Assembly (NCBI RefSeq): GCF_000473065.1
Contig: NZ_AXAZ01000038.1
Span: forward strand, 1 to 36,925
Origin: Bradyrhizobium sp. WSM1743
Lineage (GTDB): Bacteria > Pseudomonadota > Alphaproteobacteria > Rhizobiales > Xanthobacteraceae
Reading direction: 5' to 3'
DNA length: 36,925 nucleotides
In this document: positions 7,309 to 14,272 of the stretch, piece by piece
How positions within the stretch are numbered: position 1 is the first letter of the stretch
How the letters are laid out: every line of letters starts with the position of its first letter
Notes under the pieces: model-generated
What the model was told of the DNA's origin: nothing
The model's input: the letters and a program-made list of their open reading frames with translations, nothing else
The model's database searches: none
Program-made: the position numbers and the translations under genes

Positions 7309-8634
7309 GTGACGTCAGCATCGCGCCTTCTGCAGCTCGTCGCCGCCTTTGCGGCGCTCTCATTGGCCGTCCCTGCGCGTGCCGCCACCGACATCGCGTT
7401 GTGGCACGCCATGTCCGGAGAGCTCGGCCGGCAGCTGGACAAGCTCGCCGCCGACTTCAACGCCTCGCAGTCCGACTACCGGATCGTTCCTGCCTACAAG
7501 GGCAACTACACCGAGACCGTGACGGCTGCGATCTTCGCCTTCCGCTCGCGCAGCCAGCCCGCGATTGTCCAGGTCAACGAGGTCGCCACCGCCACCATGA
7601 CCGCGGCCAAGGGCGCGATCTACCCGGTGTTCAGCCTGATGCGGGACCAGGGCGAGCCGTTCTCGCTGGGCGATTACCTGCCCGCGGTCTCCGGCTACTA
7701 CACCGATGCGGCCGGCAATCTCTTGTCCTTCCCGTTCAATTCCTCGACGCCGATCCTGTACTACAACAAAACCATGTTCCGCGACGCCGGCCTCGATCCG
7801 GAGGCGCCGCCGAAGACCTGGCCCGAGCTCGGGCTAGCCGCGAAGCGCTTGCGCGACCGTGGCGCGGCCTGCGGCTTCACCACGTCCTGGCCGTCCTGGA
7901 TTCACGTCGAGAACTTCTCCGCCTTCCACAATCTGCCGCTGGCGACGCGAGCGAATGGCTTTGCCGGACTGGATGCGGAATTGACCATCAACAATCCGAC
8001 GCTGGTGCATCACATCGCGGCGCTCAGCGAATGGCAGAAAACCAAGCTGTTCGACTACAGCGGTCGCGGGCAAGCGGCGGAGCCGCGCTTCCAGAACGGC
8101 GAATGTGGCATCTTCATCGGCTCCTCGGCGACGCGCGCCGACATCAGAGCGAATTCGAAGTTCGAGATCGGCTACGGCATGATGCCGTATTGGCCGGACG
8201 TGAAGGGCGCGCCGCAGAACTCGATCATCGGCGGCGCCACGCTGTGGGTGCTGCGCGATCGTCCCCGCGAGGAATACAAGGGCGTGGCGCGGTTCTTCGC
8301 CTATCTGTCGCAGCCCGGCGTGCAGGCCGCCTGGCACCAGAACACCGGCTATCTCCCTGTGACCCGCGCCGCCTTCGAGCTGACGCGCTCGCAAGGATTC
8401 TACGAGCGCAATCCGGGCTCGGCGATCTCGTTCGAGCAGATCACGCTCAATCCGCCGACGGAGAACTCCAAGGGCATCCGGCTCGGCTCCTTCGTCCTGA
8501 TCCGCGGCGCCATCGAGGACGAGCTCGAGCAGGCCTTCGCCGGCCACAAGAGCGCGCAGAAAGCGCTCGATTCCGCCGTCGAGCGCGGCAACAAGCTCTT
8601 GCGCCAGTTCGAGCGCGCAAGTCCCGAGCGGTAG
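7309..8634 (+). CDS. ABC transporter extracellular binding protein, UgpB-like (orphan)
   Basis: The protein is about 441 residues from GTG 7309, chosen because GGGAAGAG lies 7 nt upstream and a clean signal peptide follows (LLQLVAAFAALSLAVPARAA); the frame is open from 7240. The mature part is a family 1 extracellular solute-binding protein close to UgpB: it begins DIALWHAMSGELGRQLDKLA and contains LLSFPFNSSTPILYYNKTMF and GEWQ-like helix regions, with a length matching E. coli UgpB. UgpB binds glycerol-3-phosphate and glycerophosphodiesters for the UgpAEC importer. No permease or ATPase is adjacent, so it must pair with a transporter elsewhere or serve in sensing. It is divergent from the DctP/kinase operon, which may regulate it. 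Confidence 0.85.
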   Translation: MTSASRLLQLVAAFAALSLAVPARAATDIALWHAMSGELGRQLDKLAADFNASQSDYRIVPAYKGNYTETVTAAIFAFRSRSQPAIVQVNEVATATMTAAKGAIYPVFSLMRDQGEPFSLGDYLPAVSGYYTDAAGNLLSFPFNSSTPILYYNKTMFRDAGLDPEAPPKTWPELGLAAKRLRDRGAACGFTTSWPSWIHVENFSAFHNLPLATRANGFAGLDAELTINNPTLVHHIAALSEWQKTKLFDYSGRGQAAEPRFQNGECGIFIGSSATRADIRANSKFEIGYGMMPYWPDVKGAPQNSIIGGATLWVLRDRPREEYKGVARFFAYLSQPGVQAAWHQNTGYLPVTRAAFELTRSQGFYERNPGSAISFEQITLNPPTENSKGIRLGSFVLIRGAIEDELEQAFAGHKSAQKALDSAVERGNKLLRQFERASPER

Positions 8635-8680
8635 GGGCGTGCTCTAATGAGCTCTCGCTGTCGCCGCGGACCAGGTGCGC

Positions 8681-8801
8681 TCCCTCCCCCGCCTGCGGGG
8701 GAGGGCTGGGGAGAGGGCTGTTTCCACAACGGGACAATCCCCTAGAGGAAAAAGCCCTCACCCGGCACTACGTGCCGACCTCTCCCGCAAGCGGGAGAGG
8801 T
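8681..8801. repeat. Family C palindromic repeat, copy between UgpB-like gene and kinase-like gene
   Basis: The left arm TCCCTCCCCCGCCTGCGGGG continues into GAGGGCTGGGGAGAGGG. The right arm has CCCTCACCC and ends in the hairpin CTCTCCCGCAAGCGGGAGAG. Versions of this element recur at 11852, 13063, 15109, 23503, 27284 and 30321. It fills most of the 218-bp gap before the next gene. Confidence 0.75.
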
Positions 8802-8852
8802 GCACCGTCTCCTCGGCCTCCATCGAGCCGACAAGCTAATCCTGCTTTCGAT

Positions 8853-9818
8853 ATGCAAATGACAGTCACGCCGCCGCAACAGCTGCCTCACCTCACCGAC
8901 GCCGAAAGCTTTCGCACCTTCCGCTCCCGTCCATCCCGATGGCTGCCGATCGCGCTCGACATCGCGCGCGGCCATGGCCTCAATGCCGGCTCGCCGCAGG
9001 TGTTTGCGACCGGCACCAATCTCGTGGTTGGGCTCGGCGACAAACTCATCCTGAAAATCTTCCCGCCGCTGCTCCGCGCGCAATTCGTCTCCGAGCGCGC
9101 CTCGCTGACGCAGCTGGCCGGCCGCTTGCATTTGCCGATCCCCGAGATCGCCGCGGAGGGCGAGCGCGATGGCTGGCCCTATCTCGTCATCACGCGCCTT
9201 GCCGGCACGCTCGGCTCGGAGGTGTGGCCTTCACTCCCGGAACACCAGAAGGAACGCCTGCTGCGCCAGATCGGCGAGGTCATCGCTAGCGTCCAGCGCG
9301 TGCCTCTCGGGGAGCTCGCACACATCGAGCCGCGCTGGGACGCGTTCGTGCGCGCCCAGATGCAGGCTTGCCGCGCGCGGCACACCCGTCTCGGCCTCGC
9401 ACCAAAATTCCTCGCCGGCTTCGACGACCTCCTGCGCGATGCGACAAAGCTGATCCCGATGGATGAGCCGCCCGTCATTTTGATCGGCGAATACATTCCC
9501 GAGAATTTCCTGCTCGCCTGCGATGACGGTCAATGGTCGCTCAAAGGCCTGTTCGATTTCGGCGACGTGATCGCAGGATGGCGCGATTACGATCTGCTCG
9601 GCCCCAGCGCCTTCATGGCGGCGGGCCGGCCGGGCCGAGTCCGCAGCCTGCTCGAAGGCTTTGGCTATGCGGAGCTGGATTTCGAGTTGAAGCGCCGCCT
9701 GATGGCCCTGATGCTGCTGCACCGCGCCAGCGATCTCAACGCGCACATCTGTATTGAGGGCTGGCAAGACAAAGCCAACGACCTGATCGAGCTGCAGGAG
9801 CTGATCTGGCCAGGGTGA
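8853..9818 (+). CDS. Phosphotransferase of the aminoglycoside phosphotransferase (APH/choline kinase-like) family
   Basis: The protein is 321 residues from ATG 8853; a second in-frame ATG lies 6 nt later and no strong RBS decides between them. The fold shows the ATP-binding lysine K68 (LILKIF), a hinge region WPYLVITRL (about 108-116), a catalytic-loop equivalent IGEYIPENF (211-219) and the metal-binding DFG-like D235 in LFDFGDV. The canonical loop HGDLHPGN would place Asp where this protein has E213, while N218 is conserved. Either the catalysis is altered or this is a divergent subfamily. Resistance to a drug cannot be inferred; many such proteins phosphorylate small metabolites. It stands alone between repeats. 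Confidence 0.8.
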   Translation: MQMTVTPPQQLPHLTDAESFRTFRSRPSRWLPIALDIARGHGLNAGSPQVFATGTNLVVGLGDKLILKIFPPLLRAQFVSERASLTQLAGRLHLPIPEIAAEGERDGWPYLVITRLAGTLGSEVWPSLPEHQKERLLRQIGEVIASVQRVPLGELAHIEPRWDAFVRAQMQACRARHTRLGLAPKFLAGFDDLLRDATKLIPMDEPPVILIGEYIPENFLLACDDGQWSLKGLFDFGDVIAGWRDYDLLGPSAFMAAGRPGRVRSLLEGFGYAELDFELKRRLMALMLLHRASDLNAHICIEGWQDKANDLIELQELIWPG

Positions 9819-9834
9819 GTGCACGACCTCCCGC

Positions 9835-9942
9835 CGTCATTCCGGGGCGCCGCAGAGCGGCGAGCCCGGAATCCATTGTCCCGCGCGTGCTGCGGCCCGA
9901 TGGATTCCGAGCTCGATGCTGCGCATTGCCCCGGAATGACAG
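9835..9942. repeat. Type D palindromic repeat
   Basis: CGTCATTCCGGGGC (9835-9848) pairs with GCCCCGGAATGACA near 9928-9941. An inner pair GGAATCCAT/ATGGATTCC forms a second stem. The layout is that of a long imperfect hairpin of the kind dispersed in Bradyrhizobium-like genomes. I see only this one clear copy in the window. Confidence 0.65.
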
Positions 9943-10027
9943 CCGGGACATGCCGCTTGCGGCCCATCACCAACGATTCCGCCCGTCGCCTCCCCAATGG
10001 GCTTCCAAATTATGCAGCCTAATTTTT

Positions 10028-10059
10028 GCGCAATTGCTCCTCTTTGTATGCAATTGCGC
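10028..10059. promoter_or_regulatory. Candidate enhancer (upstream activator site): paired GCAATTGC palindromes
   Basis: GCGCAATTGC (10028-10037) and GCAATTGCGC (10050-10059) form a perfect 10-bp inverted repeat with a 12-bp spacer. Each arm contains the self-complementary octamer GCAATTGC, and the two octamers are 20 bp centre to centre, about two helical turns. The pair lies about 120 bp upstream of the start site predicted from the sigma-54 promoter, the usual distance for a bacterial enhancer-binding protein. The sequence is not the NtrC or NifA consensus I know. The local DNA is AT-rich. Confidence 0.55.
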
Positions 10060-10122
10060 CTGCTACACAGCGTGACGAAACTGAAAGAATAATGTTTTAT
10101 ATCAATCGGTTATGGCGAATTT

Positions 10123-10140
10123 AGCGCTTCGTTAAGCGCT
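10123..10140. promoter_or_regulatory. Inverted repeat abutting the sigma-54 -24 element (candidate operator)
   Basis: AGCGCTT (10123-10129), CGTT, AAGCGCT (10134-10140) form a perfect 7-bp inverted repeat whose last base is the first T of the -24 element TGGCACG. A protein bound here would block sigma-54 polymerase. The GntR-family product encoded at the end of this operon is a natural but untested candidate. Confidence 0.45.
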
Positions 10141-10155
10141 GGCACGAACCTTGCG
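10140..10155 (+). promoter_or_regulatory. Sigma-54 (RpoN) promoter of the transporter/atz operon
   Basis: TGGCACGAACCTTGCG matches the sigma-54 consensus TGGCACG-N4-TTGC. The invariant GG (10141-10142) and GC (10153-10154) are separated by exactly 10 bp. The predicted start is near 10166, giving a leader of about 30 nt to the ATG at 10196. A second sigma-54 promoter of the same quality precedes atzF. Confidence 0.85.
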
Positions 10156-10195
10156 AATCCGGTTCCAACCAAAAATGTTATGTTGGAGCGATTTC

Positions 10196-11818
10196 ATGAA
10201 GCGCCGCGATTTCCTCAAGTCCGTTTCCGGATTGGCCGCTGGCGCGGCGCTTCCGGCCATGCCTTCCGTGATCTCCTCGGCCAAGGCCGACGCCCGATCG
10301 GAGACGCTGCTGATCGTCTCGGAGGGTGGCCCCAACAATCTCGACATCCACGGTGTCGGCACCAACGTGCCCGGCTATGAAGTTTCGTGGAATTGCTATG
10401 ACCGCCTGATCAGCCACGAGATGAAGAGCGGCCCCGGGGGCGTGCCCTATTACGACCGCGACAAGTTCAAGGGCGAACTCGCCGAGGACTTCAGGATCGA
10501 CGACATGTCGGTCACCTTCAAGCTGAAGAAGAACGCCAAATTCCACGACGGCACGCCGGTCACCGCGAAAGACGTGAAATGGTCGCTCGACCGCGCCGTC
10601 AGCGTCGGCGGCTTCCCCACCTTCCAGATGAGCGCGGGCTCGCTGACCAAGCCGGAGCAGTTCGTCGTGGTCGACGACTACACCGTGCGTGTCGACTTCC
10701 TGAAGAAGGACAAGCTGACGATTCCCGATCTCGCAGTCATCGTGCCCTGCATCGTCAACTCCGAGCTGGTGAAGAAGAACGCCAGCGAAAAGGACCCCTG
10801 GGGTCTCGAGTTTACAAAACAGCAGACCGCGGGCTCCGGCGCCTACAAGGTGACGAAGTGGACCGCTGGCACCGAAGTGATCATGGAGCGCAACGAGGAC
10901 TGGGTCGGCGGTCCGCTGCCCAAGATCAAGCGCGTGATCTGGCGCATGGTGCCGCAGGCCGGCAACCGCCGCGCGTTGCTCGAGCGCGGCGACGCCGACA
11001 TCTCCTATGAATTGCCGTTCAAGGATTTCCAGGAGATGAAGGCGAACGGCAAGCTCAACGTGGTGTCGCTGCCGTTCTCCAACGGCATCCAGTATATCGG
11101 CATGAACGTCACCAAGCCGCCGTTCGACAATCCCAAGGTGCGGCAGGCCATCGCCTATGCGCTGCCGTACCAGAAGATCATGGACGCGGTGCTGTTCGGT
11201 CTCGGCAATCCCATGTTCGGCGCGCCCAAGGACAAGGCCACCGAGGTCGCCTGGCCACAACCGCACAAATACAACACCGACATCGAGAAGGCGAAGGCGC
11301 TGCTCAGCGAGGCCGGCTACGCCAACGGCTTCGAGACCACGATCTCGTTCGACCTGAATTTTGCCGGCGTCAACGAGCCACTCTGCGTGCTGGTGCAGGA
11401 GAGCCTGGCGCAGATCGGCATCAAGACCACCATCAACAAGGTGCCCGGCGCCAACTGGCGCACCGAACTGAACAAGAAGGAGATGCCGCTCTTCACCAAC
11501 GTGTTCTCGGGCTGGCTCGATTACCCCGAGTACTTCTTCTACTGGTGCTATCACGGCAACAATTCCGTCTTCAACACCATGAGCTACAAGTCGGCGGAGA
11601 TGGACAAGCTGATCGACGGCGCGCGCACCGCCGCTGCGAGCGGCGACAAGGCCGCCTACGATGCCGACGTGAAGGGCTTCGTCAATCTCGCCTTCACCGA
11701 CATCCCGCGCATCCCGCTGTACCAGCCCTTCGTCAACGTCGCGATGCAGAAGAACATCAGCGGCTACCAGTACTGGTTCCACCGGAGGCTCGACTATCGC
11801 GCGATGGCGAAGGGGTGA
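10196..11818 (+). CDS. ABC transporter periplasmic binding protein, dipeptide/oligopeptide type (SBP_bac_5), Tat-exported
   Basis: The protein is 540 residues from ATG 10196, set by GGAG 7 nt upstream and by the twin-arginine signal MKRRDFLKSVSG followed by a hydrophobic AAGAALPAMP stretch. The mature part is a family 5 solute-binding protein: EDFRIDDMSVTFKLKKNAKF with HDGTPVTAKDVKWSLDR is the family signature, and GIQYIGMNVTKPPFDNPKVR and AIAYALPYQKI are typical of the second lobe. Such proteins bind peptides, nickel, opines or other small compounds. It opens the operon for permeases, ATPase and AtzGEH, so a nitrogen-rich urea-like or ureide-like ligand is inferred rather than a peptide. Export by Tat suggests folding before transport. 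Confidence 0.92.
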   Translation: MKRRDFLKSVSGLAAGAALPAMPSVISSAKADARSETLLIVSEGGPNNLDIHGVGTNVPGYEVSWNCYDRLISHEMKSGPGGVPYYDRDKFKGELAEDFRIDDMSVTFKLKKNAKFHDGTPVTAKDVKWSLDRAVSVGGFPTFQMSAGSLTKPEQFVVVDDYTVRVDFLKKDKLTIPDLAVIVPCIVNSELVKKNASEKDPWGLEFTKQQTAGSGAYKVTKWTAGTEVIMERNEDWVGGPLPKIKRVIWRMVPQAGNRRALLERGDADISYELPFKDFQEMKANGKLNVVSLPFSNGIQYIGMNVTKPPFDNPKVRQAIAYALPYQKIMDAVLFGLGNPMFGAPKDKATEVAWPQPHKYNTDIEKAKALLSEAGYANGFETTISFDLNFAGVNEPLCVLVQESLAQIGIKTTINKVPGANWRTELNKKEMPLFTNVFSGWLDYPEYFFYWCYHGNNSVFNTMSYKSAEMDKLIDGARTAAASGDKAAYDADVKGFVNLAFTDIPRIPLYQPFVNVAMQKNISGYQYWFHRRLDYRAMAKG

Positions 11819-11851
11819 GCGATCATGGGTGAGGTGAGCACGCTCTTCAGG

Positions 11852-11957
11852 CTCCCTCCCCCCTTTCGGGGGAGGGTTGGGGAGAGGGGTAGCCCCGAAC
11901 TCCGATCTCGCTTGGGGCCACCCCTCTCCCTAGCCCTCCCCCGCAAGGGGGGAGGGA
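11852..11957. repeat. Family C palindromic repeat between binding protein and permease genes
   Basis: CTCCCTCCCCCCTTTCGGGG leads into GAGGGTTGGGGAGAGGGG. The right part CCACCCCTCTCCCTAGCCC with CCCCGCAAGGGGGGAGGGA is its inverted counterpart. It occupies the 188-bp gap inside the operon, where it could attenuate or stabilise the transcript so that the binding protein is made in excess over the permeases. Confidence 0.72.
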
Positions 11958-12006
11958 ACATAGCTGCGCTTTCCGAGAGAACTTTGTCCACGATGGGGAG
12001 CACCCC

Positions 12007-13020
12007 ATGCTCACCATGATCGGCAAGCGCCTGATGTTTGCGATTCCCTCGCTGATCGGGGTCGTCATCGTCACGTTCCTGCTGACGCGCGCGCTGCCCG
12101 GTGATCCCGCCGCGTATTTCGCCGGGCCGGCCGCAACCAAGGAAGCCGTCGAGCAGATCCGCAAGAAACTCGGCCTCGACAGGCCGCTGATCGAGCAGTT
12201 CTTCCGCTACACCAACGATCTCGCTCATGGCGATTTCGGCAACTCGCTGACCACGGGACAACCGGTCGCGGCCGAGATCCGCAATCGCCTGCCGGCATCC
12301 GCCGAGCTGACGCTGCTCGGCCTCTTCGTCTCGATCGTGATCGCCATTCCGCTGGGCGTGCTGGCAGCGACACGGCCGGGATCATGGATCGATCATCTCT
12401 GCCGGGTCACGACGACAGCCGGCGTGTCGCTGCCGGTGTTCTTTACCGGCCTCGTGCTGGTGTACGTGTTCTATTTCCGGCTCGGCTGGTCGCCGGCGCC
12501 GCTCGGCCGGCTCGACGTGTTCTACAGCGCGCCGCCGACGGTGACCGGCTTCTATCTGATCGACACCCTGATTGCGCGCGATGCCGAGGCGTTCCGCTCG
12601 GCGCTGAGCCAGCTCATTTTGCCGGCAACGACGCTTGCGGTCTTCTCCCTGGCACCGATCGCACGCATGACACGCGCCTCGATGCTGGCGGTGCTCGCGA
12701 GCGAATTCGTCCGCACGGCCCGCGCCAGCGGCTTGTCGCCGTCGACCGTCATCGTCACCTACGCGTTTCGGAATGCGATGCTGCCCGTTATCACCACGCT
12801 CAGCATGGTGTTCTCGTTCCTGCTGGGGGCCAACGTGCTGGTGGAGAAAGTGTTCGCCTGGCCCGGCATCGGCTCCTACGCGGTGGAAGCGCTGATCTCG
12901 TCGGACTTCGCGCCGGTGCAGGGTTTCGTGCTGACCATGGCGGTCATGTACGTGCTGCTCAATCTCGTGATCGACATTTTGTACGGCGTGATCGATCCGC
13001 GCGTGCGGCTGGAGGGGTAG
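12007..13020 (+). CDS. ABC transporter permease, DppB type
   Basis: The protein is 337 residues from ATG 12007, with GGGGAG 6 nt upstream. It starts MLTMIGKRLMFAIPSLIGVV, the usual first helix of DppB/OppB-type permeases, followed by the periplasmic loop with ALPGDPAAYFAGP and the region KLGLDRPLIEQFF. About six transmembrane helices are visible. The EAA-like cytoplasmic loop that docks the ATPase is around SEFVRTARASGLSPSTVI. It ends VIDPRVRLEG, as the family does. It pairs with the DppC-type permease encoded next. The inserted segment GRLDVFYSAPPTVTGF is typical of importers in this group. Confidence 0.93.
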   Translation: MLTMIGKRLMFAIPSLIGVVIVTFLLTRALPGDPAAYFAGPAATKEAVEQIRKKLGLDRPLIEQFFRYTNDLAHGDFGNSLTTGQPVAAEIRNRLPASAELTLLGLFVSIVIAIPLGVLAATRPGSWIDHLCRVTTTAGVSLPVFFTGLVLVYVFYFRLGWSPAPLGRLDVFYSAPPTVTGFYLIDTLIARDAEAFRSALSQLILPATTLAVFSLAPIARMTRASMLAVLASEFVRTARASGLSPSTVIVTYAFRNAMLPVITTLSMVFSFLLGANVLVEKVFAWPGIGSYAVEALISSDFAPVQGFVLTMAVMYVLLNLVIDILYGVIDPRVRLEG

Positions 13021-13062
13021 CCCATAATGATCGCGTTCGATTCGAGTCATGCGAACGGTGCG

Positions 13063-13217
13063 CTCCCTCCCCCGCTTGCAGGGGAGGGTTGGGGAGAGGG
13101 TTTCTCCTCGGTCGAGACCCCCCAAGAGGAGAGAGCCCTCACCCGCGCCGGAGCCTGTCATCGGGCGCGCCTGCGGCGCGACCCGTTGGGCGCGACCTCT
13201 CCCGCAAGCAGGAGAGG
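13063..13217. repeat. Family C palindromic repeat between the two permease genes
   Basis: CTCCCTCCCCCGCTTGCAGG starts the left arm, which continues to GGTTGGGGAGAGGG. The right arm has AGCCCTCACCC and ends CTCTCCCGCAAGCAGGAGAG. It is the second such element inside this operon and fills most of the 242-bp gap between the permease genes. The two genes would otherwise be expected to touch. Confidence 0.72.
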
Positions 13218-13262
13218 TGAAGCCAACTCCCAGCTCGTCATGAAGCACCAGGAGTGAAACCA

Positions 13263-14162
13263 ATGAGCTCCGTTGCGCCTGCTGTTGAACCTGTCGGCCC
13301 CGCCCGCACGTCGGGATTATCAGCGATCCTCGAACAGACTCGCTACGTCCTCAGTGAAAACAAGGTCACGGGCTTCGCCTTCGCGCTGCTCCTGATCATC
13401 GTCTTCGCCGCGCTGTTCGGCCCCTATGTCGTGCCCTACGATCCGCTCGCCTCCGACACGGCCGCCGCGTTGAAACCGCCCTCCGCGGCGCACTGGTTCG
13501 GCACCGACCAGCTCGGCCGCGACATCTTCAGCCGCGTGATCGTCGCGACGCGCCTCGATTTGTTCATCGCGATCGCCTCGGTCGCGCTGGTGTTCCTGAT
13601 GGGCGGCCTTGCCGGCATCGCCGCGGGCTATTTCGGCGGCTGGACCGATCGCATCGTCGGCCGCATTGCCGACACCATCATGGCCTTTCCGCTGTTCGTG
13701 CTCGCCATGGGTATCGTCGCCGCGCTCGGCAACACCGTGCAGAACATCATCCTCGCCACCGCGATCGTGAACTTCCCGCTCTACGCCCGCGTCGCGCGTG
13801 CCGAAGCCAATGTCCGCCGCAACGCCGGCTTCGTGCAGGCCGCGCGGCTATCAGGCAACGGCGAATTCCGCATCCTGCTGGTGCACATCCTGCCGAACAT
13901 CATGCCGATCATGATCGTGCAGATGTCGCTGACCATGGGCTACGCCATCCTCAATGCTGCGGGCCTGTCCTTCATCGGCCTCGGCGTCCGCCCGCCGACC
14001 GCCGAATGGGGCATCATGGTCGCGGAAGGCGCGGGCTTCATGGTCTCAGGGGAATGGTGGATCGCGCTATTCCCCGGCCTTGCCCTGATGATCGCCGTGT
14101 TCTGCTTCAACCTCCTCGGCGACGGCCTGCGCGACATCGTCGATCCCCAGCGGAGGACGTGA
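13263..14162 (+). CDS. ABC transporter permease, DppC type
   Basis: The protein is about 299 residues from ATG 13263, preferred over GTG 13254 because AGGAG lies 8 nt upstream of the ATG. It has a short cytoplasmic N-terminus, a first helix (FAFALLLIIVFAALFGPYVV), the family motif HWFGTDQLGRDIFSRVI at the start of the transport domain, and further helices. The ATPase-docking loop is GFVQAARLSGNGEFRIL. It ends LLGDGLRDIVDPQRRT as DppC/OppC proteins do. Its stop codon TGA overlaps the ATG of a 36-codon ORF (TGATG at 14160-14164). Confidence 0.93.
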   Translation: MSSVAPAVEPVGPARTSGLSAILEQTRYVLSENKVTGFAFALLLIIVFAALFGPYVVPYDPLASDTAAALKPPSAAHWFGTDQLGRDIFSRVIVATRLDLFIAIASVALVFLMGGLAGIAAGYFGGWTDRIVGRIADTIMAFPLFVLAMGIVAALGNTVQNIILATAIVNFPLYARVARAEANVRRNAGFVQAARLSGNGEFRILLVHILPNIMPIMIVQMSLTMGYAILNAAGLSFIGLGVRPPTAEWGIMVAEGAGFMVSGEWWIALFPGLALMIAVFCFNLLGDGLRDIVDPQRRT

Positions 14163-14272
14163 TGGCTGCTCCGCGTCCAAAATTCTTGCTAAAATTCCTA
14201 AACGATTTCAATGTCATATCTACTGTGCATGGGGTTGTTTTCGACCTTTTGAGTGTCGGGAGCCGCCCATGA
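14162..14272 (+). CDS. Candidate small protein (36 codons) bridging permease and ATPase genes
   Basis: An ORF of 36 codons starts at ATG 14162, whose A is the last base of the dppC stop codon, and ends at TGA 14270-14272, overlapping the ATG of the ATPase gene (ATGA at 14269-14272). GGAGGA lies 4 nt upstream of the start. The product begins MAAPRPKFLLKFLNDF and is hydrophobic and basic, with no cysteine. The segment is clearly richer in A and T than its neighbours and contains a tandem AAAATTC. Against it: this short length can arise by chance and the codon usage is atypical. It could be a real small subunit, a translational coupler, or non-coding. I do not recognise it. Confidence 0.4.
   Translation: MAAPRPKFLLKFLNDFNVISTVHGVVFDLLSVGSRP

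Noticed and set aside
7402..7420. TGGCACGCC resembling a sigma-54 -24 element
   Set aside because: It lies inside the UgpB-like coding region and the GC at -12 spacing is missing.
10178..11782. 534-residue minus-strand open frame
   Set aside because: It mirrors the binding-protein gene; low-complexity His/Val/Asp-rich composition typical of an antisense frame.
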